8,110 nucleotides of DNA, taken from the NCBI GenBank assembly GCA_020859875.1, contig JAJBVJ010000258.1:1-8110 (forward strand). Reading direction: 5' to 3'. The translations under genes were made by a program, and so were the position numbers. The DNA is from Rikenellaceae bacterium. Lineage in GTDB: Bacteria > Bacteroidota > Bacteroidia > Bacteroidales > Rikenellaceae. Positions 1 to 5,309 of this stretch are shown here, piece after piece; positions within the stretch are counted from its first letter, which is position 1, and every line of letters starts with the position of its first letter. The notes beneath the pieces were generated by a model, which worked only from the letters and a program-made list of their open reading frames with translations, searched no databases and had not been told where the DNA came from.

Positions 1-712
1 CACTCGGTCGCACGCTACCGTACCTCTCTTCGGCTCCGCCTCGAATGGGGAAGGGCAGTTGGGCGTCGCTGCCGATGGCCACCGTGAGCTCCTCGTCCAG
101 CAAGGCAAATGTACCGGTAGTTTTCATACCGTCGATCGTAAGGGTACAATCTTCGAGCGATCCGAAAGCCTCCTGGTTTTCGCCCGATAATTTGAATACG
201 AGTTTGGTGAGCCTGTGGTAGAAACTAAGGCGCACCACCGGATCCCGTTTCGAATATTCGGGGGTGAGTTCGGCCGACATAAAGTCGATGTCGGGCAGGG
301 TCGTCTGATCCGCTACATCGATCGGCACGGTCATGGTCTCGTCCAGTGCACTGTAATAGGGATAGTAGCCCCTGAAATTGACCCCGCTCCCGTCGGCAGG
401 GAAATAGACCGTCATATCTGCCGAATTAGGCTCGAAAACACCCCTCTGCTGCGAAGAGACATAATGGTAATTATAGGCATCGTTTATCAGCTCGCCGTTC
501 ATAAGCATGGCCAGACCGATGGCATCGTTATCGTCCCACTCGGCATCGTGGGCACGGGTAGTCCCGCTGCCTATTCCGGCTGTGATCACGGCCGGAACGA
601 GGTCGCCGTCCGAACCGCCCCCCAGAGGGCCGTCCGCATCGGTCTTCGTACAGGCAAATACCGCCAGAGCGGAGATTGCCGCAAGAACCTGTTTGGTAAA
701 TCGATATTTCAT
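1..712 (-). CDS. Fimbrillin family lipoprotein (Mfa-like), 3' end cut by window edge
   Basis: I translated this myself from the ATG at 712-710; 237 codons are open before the left edge. The N-terminus is a lipoprotein signal peptide: basic residues, a hydrophobic stretch and a lipobox ending VFA-C21. Features typical of the Mfa-like/fimbrillin superfamily follow: a low-complexity Gly/Asp linker, TTR-A at 51-54, then the W-x-x-x-D-x-IG pattern (W59, D63, I65 G66) and LAMLMNG. Further along are a YYPYY segment near 116-120 and a hydrophobic strand with HRLTKLVFKL near 166-175. In this family the protein is lipidated, exported to the outer membrane and, in pilus-forming members, trimmed after an Arg and polymerised by strand donation. 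R53-A54 is placed where such a cut would occur (inference). It is the second gene of an operon, 30 bases after the FimB/Mfa2-like gene, with an A/T-rich leader. The C-terminus is missing, so I cannot tell whether it is a stalk, tip or other subunit. Confidence 0.85.
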   Translation of the reverse strand, partial: MKYRFTKQVLAAISALAVFACTKTDADGPLGGGSDGDLVPAVITAGIGSGTTRAHDAEWDDNDAIGLAMLMNGELINDAYNYHYVSSQQRGVFEPNSADMTVYFPADGSGVNFRGYYPYYSALDETMTVPIDVADQTTLPDIDFMSAELTPEYSKRDPVVRLSFYHRLTKLVFKLSGENQEAFGSLEDCTLTIDGMKTTGTFALLDEELTVAIGSDAQLPFPIRGGAEERYGSVRPS

Positions 713-742
713 ATCTATTATTTTATATATGTTGTCTGTTTA

Positions 743-1609
743 TTAGTCGGCTGTAAGCCACGATTCGGCACCGGAATACCAGTCCACTATCGACATTTCA
801 AAAGAGGCCCCTATGGAAAGGGTGATGCTGATCACCCACGGCTCATCTACGTCCACCGTATGAAAACCGTTCATTTCCGATGTTATGTCGACCGATTCGG
901 TGGTGGAAATATCGTCGTCGAATCCAACGGTTACTTCGAATATCTGGTCGCTGTCGCCGTCGATCCCCAAAAGCGTATCGCTTCCCGTAAACCATCCGTC
1001 GGTACCCTCCGTAAAGGTGTAACCGATCGAACCGTCTGTAATGCTCTGCGGACGTATGCGTCCGTCCACCGGCGGGAATCCGAAAACGACTTCACGGGAG
1101 AGCGCTATGCCGCTGACCGTCCCCGAGGCCGTCCGTATAAGTGAGATACCGTCCCCAATGAATTGCAGGCGGATCACCAGGTCGCGCGTCTGCTGGTACA
1201 TCGGAACATGTATCTGCTGGTAATCGTCGGTGTTTTCCACTGTGTCGGTCGTAGTACCGGCTGTAAAGGGTTGGGGCTGGGAAGCCGTACCGTCGGCGGA
1301 CGATAGTGTGAGAACCGTACCGTCTATCGTTACGTTCGTTGCTGTTTCCCATGCCGTGAAACGGTACAGCCCGGGCAAAATATCGAGTTCGCGGCCCGGG
1401 ATGGGAGAGGTTATGGACATATCCCCGTTATCGCCGGTGATGTCCACATTCAAAGCGGAAGTTCCCTCGCGCGGCTGGGCGGGGGTAATCCAGTCGAAAA
1501 GCAACCGGATGCCCGTTTCGCAATCGCTCAAATCCGGCGTCTGTTTAACGCAGGAGACTGCGGCTGCGGCCGCAAAAATTGTAAGGATTATTTTTATACG
1601 ATCTTTCAT
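743..1609 (-). CDS. FimB/Mfa2-like (possibly DUF5119-type) fimbrial lipoprotein
   Basis: This is a 288-residue lipoprotein. I chose the ATG at 1609-1607 because it puts MKDRIK directly before the hydrophobic core and the lipobox AVS-C20. The in-frame ATG at 1636 only adds a polar nine-residue extension and would leave the AGGAAA at 1617-1622 inside the gene. After the lipid cysteine comes a D-x-x-D-C segment and a GIRLLFDW strand, then LPGLYRFTAW, PFTAGTTTDTV, VPMYQQTRDLVIRLQF and a Trp-rich end. The acidic Cys segment, the FDW strand and the PGxY turn resemble both FimB/Mfa2 anchor proteins and the related DUF5119 lipoproteins; I cannot separate them by eye. FimB/Mfa2 proteins anchor or cap type V pili at the outer membrane. 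It is the first gene of the operon with the fimbrillin-like gene downstream, which supports a fimbrial role. By hand count the mature protein has about 42 acidic residues, 10 Arg and one Lys, next to the lipid cysteine. Confidence 0.65.
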   Translation of the reverse strand: MKDRIKIILTIFAAAAAVSCVKQTPDLSDCETGIRLLFDWITPAQPREGTSALNVDITGDNGDMSITSPIPGRELDILPGLYRFTAWETATNVTIDGTVLTLSSADGTASQPQPFTAGTTTDTVENTDDYQQIHVPMYQQTRDLVIRLQFIGDGISLIRTASGTVSGIALSREVVFGFPPVDGRIRPQSITDGSIGYTFTEGTDGWFTGSDTLLGIDGDSDQIFEVTVGFDDDISTTESVDITSEMNGFHTVDVDEPWVISITLSIGASFEMSIVDWYSGAESWLTAD

Positions 1610-1651
1610 ATAATTGGATTTCCTATGATTATTCAATGGAGTGGATATTCC

Positions 1652-1669
1652 CTCGGCCGTAAGGCCGGG
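1652..1669. promoter_or_regulatory. Small GC-rich hairpin in fimbrial operon leader
   Basis: CGGCC (1654-1658) pairs with GGCCG (1663-1667) around the four-base loop GTAA. A T-G wobble and one C-G pair extend the plus-strand stem to seven pairs. On the minus strand it lies about 45 bases upstream of the FimB/Mfa2-like start, so it would fall in the mRNA leader if transcription begins further upstream. It has no T-tract, so it is not a convincing terminator. Function unknown; it may be incidental. Confidence 0.3.
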
Positions 1670-1871
1670 AAAGGGGGCGGGAAGTGCCCGAGAGTCCGTC
1701 GATATTCGATTATTCGGCTATACAATGGGGGAGAACCCCGGAAGCCGGCAGGCGTTAATTTTTTCCATACACTCTGGTTTATTTCTTTTCACAATCTCAA
1801 TCTTCAAAAATGCCTTTACAGGTGGCGGACAGGTGTCGTATTTCTGTTAAGACATAATACCAGGAAACAAT

Positions 1872-1883
1872 TATGGTACCATA
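1872..1883. repeat. 12-bp perfect palindrome TATGGTACCATA
   Basis: A perfect dyad lies in the divergent intergenic region, about 260 bases from each flanking start codon. A dimeric regulator could bind such a site, but a single 12-bp palindrome can arise by chance. No second copy was seen in the window. Confidence 0.3.
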
Positions 1884-2130
1884 TTCCGCATAAAACGTAT
1901 AACATTCCGCTCCTTCCGGCATGTTAAAAGGGCTGGCATATACGATCTTCCGCCATTGCTTTCCGGTGGATGCGATACGGGGAGCCGTCCGGGCCCCTGT
2001 GAATATTCCGTAGTAAATAAAGTCTTATTTCTGCCCGGAAGAGGCTATGTGGACAGGTAAAGGACAAACCCCGAACTTATATGGCTATATTACCGAATCT
2101 TATTTTTCTAACCTCTAAAATTTAAATGCG

Positions 2131-2637
2131 ATGAAAAAACTGCTCCTTTTTTCAGTTGCCCTCTCTTTTCTATTAGCGGGCTGTTCCAAAACCGGCGAAT
2201 TTGTCGACACCGACAATGAAGTTTCCGCTTTTACCTTCGTTTCCCAGGAGGACTGCGACGTTTACGACTTTACCTCTCCCTGCGGCTCCAACGGGGCTTA
2301 TGCCATTGTGCGCGGCGGGGAATACTATTTCAAATCGATTACCCTCGACCCCGGAACCGAGTTTGAAGAGACGAATTACTGGACGATCACAGACCTTCAA
2401 AGCACGGTGTCCACCGGCGGTTTTGCCGTGATAATTCCGGAATTTGCTGGCCAGGAAGTCGATATGACCTTCTTTAGTGTCTGGCGCCATGAAACCCACA
2501 CTTTCGACCAGGACGGCTATTGTTATGTCGGAGTATCCCGCTGGGGCGGATTCTATGAGCAGATACATATCCGGTGTCCGTCGGTTTCCCCCGATAAGTA
2601 TATCCTTCATATCGATTTCGGTTGGAGGCCTTTCTAA
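2131..2637 (+). CDS. Small lipoprotein of unknown family, four extra cysteines
   Basis: This is a 168-residue protein whose family I do not recognise. The start at 2131 gives a textbook lipoprotein signal peptide: MKK, a hydrophobic core, then the lipobox LAG-C18. An A/T-rich leader (CTAAAATTTAAATGCG) precedes it, as is common in Bacteroidetes. Positions 19-21 after the lipid cysteine are S, K and T, so the protein probably reaches the outer membrane. The mature part has alternating hydrophobic and polar residues and many aromatics, with no long helices or repeats, suggesting an all-beta fold. Besides C18 it has C42, C51, C131 and C149, enough for two disulfides in the periplasm. It ends in an aromatic strand, HIDFGWRPF, which may be a complete barrel or sandwich edge. 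It is monocistronic: divergent from the fimbrial operon and ended by the hairpin at 2662-2698. A 165-residue frame on the opposite strand (2173-2670) lacks any signal or motif and is a shadow. Confidence 0.8.
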   Translation: MKKLLLFSVALSFLLAGCSKTGEFVDTDNEVSAFTFVSQEDCDVYDFTSPCGSNGAYAIVRGGEYYFKSITLDPGTEFEETNYWTITDLQSTVSTGGFAVIIPEFAGQEVDMTFFSVWRHETHTFDQDGYCYVGVSRWGGFYEQIHIRCPSVSPDKYILHIDFGWRPF

Positions 2638-2661
2638 TATTCCGGGAGTATCCAATATCAC

Positions 2662-2698
2662 AAACGACAAGGGCGGAAAAATTCCGCCCTTGTCGTTT
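2662..2698. terminator. Bidirectional intrinsic terminator, perfect 17-bp stem
   Basis: The left arm 2662-2678 (AAACGACAAGGGCGGAA) is fully complementary to the right arm 2682-2698, with a three-base AAA loop. It sits 24 bases after the stop of the plus-strand lipoprotein gene and 18 bases after the stop of the minus-strand protease operon, exactly between convergent genes. Each strand ends the stem in TTT with no longer T-tract, so termination strength is uncertain. The perfect stem and placement make a shared two-way terminator the best reading. Confidence 0.8.
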
Positions 2699-2716
2699 AC
2701 CGTTAAAATTCGACTA

Positions 2717-5299
2717 TTATTCGGGGCTTTTCAGCGCCATATCGATCACCGTAATATAATAGTCGTATTTGTCGCGGGCATAAATGGTGCGGCAAAACTG
2801 CTTCCCCCTTACCAGATAAGCCCGGGCCTCTTTCAGCTTTTCGAGATATAAAGCGCTGTTATCCTGCGGGATATTATAGTCGAACGAGGCAATAGTTCCC
2901 ATTGCACCGTATATATAGTCCTCGCCGCTTTCGACATTCACGCACCCTGTTATTTGCGGGTAGACAGACCGGCGGGAAGCGGTATTCTTCTGGTAATTAC
3001 CGTTCAAAAGGGGCGTGTAGTAGATCAGTTGGTCTATGTAGCTCTTTACCATCGCAAACCGTCCGTCGTCTATCTGCCGTCCTTTACCCACATCCTGGAA
3101 AATATATGCGGCAATACCCTCCAGCGCTTCCCGCTGGGTGTAGGGATCGTCCGATTTGGCCACCGAAAGCCCTATGGCCCCGTTGCGTCCCATGATCCGA
3201 AGCATCAGATAGCGAACGGGCAAATTATTGCGGATATAGTTCGAAACCCGCTTGTCCATCCCGACCATATTCATCAACCGGGGATTCGAGTCCGCCCACG
3301 AAAGATCGTCGAAAAGCGACAGAATTTTAAGTAGCGCCTTCTTCTGTAACTCTTTCTCTACCGGCCGGTAGTGCGGTATACCCGAACTTTCGACCGTTTC
3401 ATTTATATATATTCCACCGACGTAATTGCACAGCGAAAGGATAATATCGTCGAACTTGAGGATCGCATAATCCGGGAATAGGGTCTTGTAATCCGCAGGG
3501 ATATCCTCATGGCCGATCCACTCGTGGCCGTTGGCAAATACGAATTTTACCGTCTCCATCAGGTTGTCTGTCGCGGCGAATATGTCGCACGAAAGATCTT
3601 TCGAGAAGGCCCGCGGATCGTAGGGTGCCCGCAGGCTCTGGGGCCTTACATAAAGGTACTCGGCCTGTCCCTCCTTCTCCCTCAACCAGAGATCGAGCGT
3701 CTCTTTCTCCTGCGCACCCAGCGGAGAGTAGAGCCATTTTACGGCAAAGCGGTCGTAAATACCCGGGGCGGCGATCACCGTGGCCACTCCCCTCTCCCGG
3801 TCGCCCGGACGGGCAATGTAATTGAACATAACCCCGTCGAGTACCGAGGCCGTAAATCCATGCTCCCGGGTAAATTCGGGGTCCCGTATCTGTTCGGGAG
3901 AATAGGCGTAGCTTCCCGCATAATTCGGGGCCAGCCCGAAACAAAATCCCGCCTGGCGGATAAAATCGGCTCTGAGTCCTTCCAGTACGGCATCCTCCGG
4001 CAGGAAATACTCCCGGTACCGCGGATCTGTGCGGCTGATCTGGTATACCGCGTTTCGCCTTAGGCCCTGTACATAGTCCCGCGGAACAGATATGGAGAAT
4101 GCGATGATCTCTCCCGTACGGGGGTCGGTCAGCTTCCGGTGTGTGAGGGAAGTACCCGTTCCGACCCCGAACCTTACAGTATTTACCGTTGGGTCGTCGG
4201 CATTGAAACCCTCCCCGGAAGGGTAAGGCTCGATCTGGAAAACATCCCGGAAGCCGGCCTCCTCGAAGGCGCGGTTCCAGGAAAGGATCCCCTCACAAAT
4301 GGCTTCGTACCACGACGCCGTGAATGTGGTATCTACATAGATCCGGATCTTTTTATGTGGAAGGTAAAGACCGGTATTCTCGTCGGGTTCTCCGTAGGCC
4401 TCGAGCCGAAGTCGTTTGGCAAAATATCCCTCTCTGGTTCCACCGGAGGAAAATTGTGTGTATGCGATATAATCGGTGCCGATCCGGCTGTCGGCCTCCC
4501 GCGGAGCCATCCTTTCTTCGGAGAGCAGCGTAAGGTAGGCTGTGATCTCTACGGTGGCCTCCAGCTCGAGGATCATAAAACCCATCATTCCCGTGGCTTC
4601 GAGTGCAAGGCCTGTTTCACTGCTGACGGCTACCCCGCTCGGGAATGCCTCGATCCCTGTAATGTGCGCATGTTTGGTATCGGGGCGTGACGATGTGACC
4701 CTGAAGTCGCCGGAAAGCTGTTTACCGGTCATATCCACCAGACTGCGGTTTGAGACATAGAGCAGTTTGGTGGCCTCGAACACCACCGCGGTGGTATCGA
4801 AATTTACGCACTCTATCGGGAATGTCATTACGGTGGCACCGGCGCGGGACATTTCCATCGCACGGGCAATATTCTCCTCCCCGTCGGCAATTCGTATGTC
4901 GTATGCTGGTTTTTTGAGGAAAACGACCGAATCGTTCTTCTCGAAATAGTAGCGCTCGGGGGTCATTGCCTGGGTACCCGGTTCGGCCATCGACAAATCG
5001 CCCGTCCGGTTGATACAGGATGAAAGCAAGAGGTCTTTCCCGAAATTGTCTTCCGCCACCTCGAGATAGAGTTTATCCCCCGTCTTATGCAATTTGAAAG
5101 CTCGGTCGTAGACGGTAGTGCGGTCTTTGGCATTGAGAATCACCTTGTCGTACATCGAGACTACGGCCTCCGTTACGGGGCTCTCTACAATTGTCTCCCC
5201 CTTTTTTTTATTCTTGAACGGCCATACGGCGGACGCCTCGTCCGGGAAAAATCCCGTGAGAAACAATACCGACAAAATACCCGCCGCCGTAGTTTTCAT
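2717..5299 (-). CDS. Inactive paralog of the DUF5117/DUF4953 zinc metalloprotease family
   Basis: This is an 860-residue secreted protein with a signal peptide (probable cut after EASA, residue 24) followed by a Lys-rich patch (WPFKNKKKG). Its family layout matches the gene upstream: a DUF5118-like segment (about 45-95), a DUF5117-like region (about 100-300, including TTAVVFEATK), then a DUF4953-type metalloprotease-like domain starting near Y321 (YVDTTF), with DPRTG at 392-396. From residue 392 to about 500 the two proteins align without gaps. However, where the sibling has HExxHxxGxxH, this one has RQAGFCFGLAP at 448-458, and the Met-turn SIMDY is SVLDG at 485-489. No zinc ligand or catalytic Glu remains, yet conserved shell motifs (FNYIARPGDRERGV, YVGGIYIN, SGIPHY) are kept. 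It is the second gene of the operon, starting 10 bases after its sibling's stop with a purine-rich GGTAAGGGAA before the ATG. A non-catalytic partner, binding protein or regulator is inferred; a different chemistry is possible but unsupported. Confidence 0.9.
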   Translation of the reverse strand: MKTTAAGILSVLFLTGFFPDEASAVWPFKNKKKGETIVESPVTEAVVSMYDKVILNAKDRTTVYDRAFKLHKTGDKLYLEVAEDNFGKDLLLSSCINRTGDLSMAEPGTQAMTPERYYFEKNDSVVFLKKPAYDIRIADGEENIARAMEMSRAGATVMTFPIECVNFDTTAVVFEATKLLYVSNRSLVDMTGKQLSGDFRVTSSRPDTKHAHITGIEAFPSGVAVSSETGLALEATGMMGFMILELEATVEITAYLTLLSEERMAPREADSRIGTDYIAYTQFSSGGTREGYFAKRLRLEAYGEPDENTGLYLPHKKIRIYVDTTFTASWYEAICEGILSWNRAFEEAGFRDVFQIEPYPSGEGFNADDPTVNTVRFGVGTGTSLTHRKLTDPRTGEIIAFSISVPRDYVQGLRRNAVYQISRTDPRYREYFLPEDAVLEGLRADFIRQAGFCFGLAPNYAGSYAYSPEQIRDPEFTREHGFTASVLDGVMFNYIARPGDRERGVATVIAAPGIYDRFAVKWLYSPLGAQEKETLDLWLREKEGQAEYLYVRPQSLRAPYDPRAFSKDLSCDIFAATDNLMETVKFVFANGHEWIGHEDIPADYKTLFPDYAILKFDDIILSLCNYVGGIYINETVESSGIPHYRPVEKELQKKALLKILSLFDDLSWADSNPRLMNMVGMDKRVSNYIRNNLPVRYLMLRIMGRNGAIGLSVAKSDDPYTQREALEGIAAYIFQDVGKGRQIDDGRFAMVKSYIDQLIYYTPLLNGNYQKNTASRRSVYPQITGCVNVESGEDYIYGAMGTIASFDYNIPQDNSALYLEKLKEARAYLVRGKQFCRTIYARDKYDYYITVIDMALKSPE

Positions 5300-5309
5300 T
5301 TCCCTTACC

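Larger units (their letters stand above)
1610..2130. other. 521-base divergent intergenic region, no gene seen
   Basis: This region separates the divergently transcribed fimbrial operon (minus) and the small lipoprotein gene (plus) and should hold both promoters. The short open frames in it lack signal peptides, recognisable motifs or good starts, so I do not call them. I see a small GTAA-loop hairpin at 1652-1669, a 12-bp palindrome at 1872-1883, and an AT-rich inverted repeat AAATAA/TTATTT at 2015-2030. I found no perfect TAnnTTTG box on either strand. The nearest are CATTTTTG (minus, 1812-1805) and TATTTTTC (plus, 2101-2108), both one base off and without a TTTG -33 element at proper spacing. 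I looked for long inverted repeats that would indicate an invertible (phase-variable) promoter and saw none. Confidence 0.6.

Noticed and set aside
215..1144. 309-residue open frame on the plus strand across the fimbrial genes
   Set aside because: It spans parts of two minus-strand genes that carry clear lipoprotein signals and family motifs. The frame is basic, low in structure-like patterns and has no signal or motif, so it is a shadow frame.
1607..1636. Upstream ATG at 1636 as start of the FimB/Mfa2-like protein
   Set aside because: It adds a polar nine-residue extension ahead of an already complete lipoprotein signal; the inner ATG at 1609 has the better leader.
1805..1812. Minus-strand CATTTTTG as promoter of the fimbrial operon
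   Set aside because: It is one base off the -7 consensus, has no TTTG at the right spacing, and is about 200 bases from the start codon.
1625..1927. Short plus-strand frames in the intergenic region
   Set aside because: They have basic, unstructured composition, no signal or recognisable motif and no good leader, and overlap each other in different frames.
2101..2108. Plus-strand TATTTTTC as promoter of the small lipoprotein gene
   Set aside because: It is one base off the consensus with no -33 element, and would leave a leader of under 20 bases.
1610..2130. Invertible (phase-variable) promoter for the fimbrial operon
   Set aside because: I looked for a pair of long inverted repeats flanking a promoter and found only short dyads of 12 bp or less.
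2173..2670. 165-residue minus-strand frame opposite the small lipoprotein
   Set aside because: It overlaps the terminator arm and has no signal peptide or motif, while the plus frame has a textbook lipobox.
3507..3944. 145-residue minus-strand frame inside the inactive protease gene
   Set aside because: It lies in another frame of an 860-codon gene that aligns to its paralog throughout. It first raised the idea of a frameshift restoring the active site, but the motif region reads cleanly as RQAGFCFGLAP with no HExxH in any other frame.
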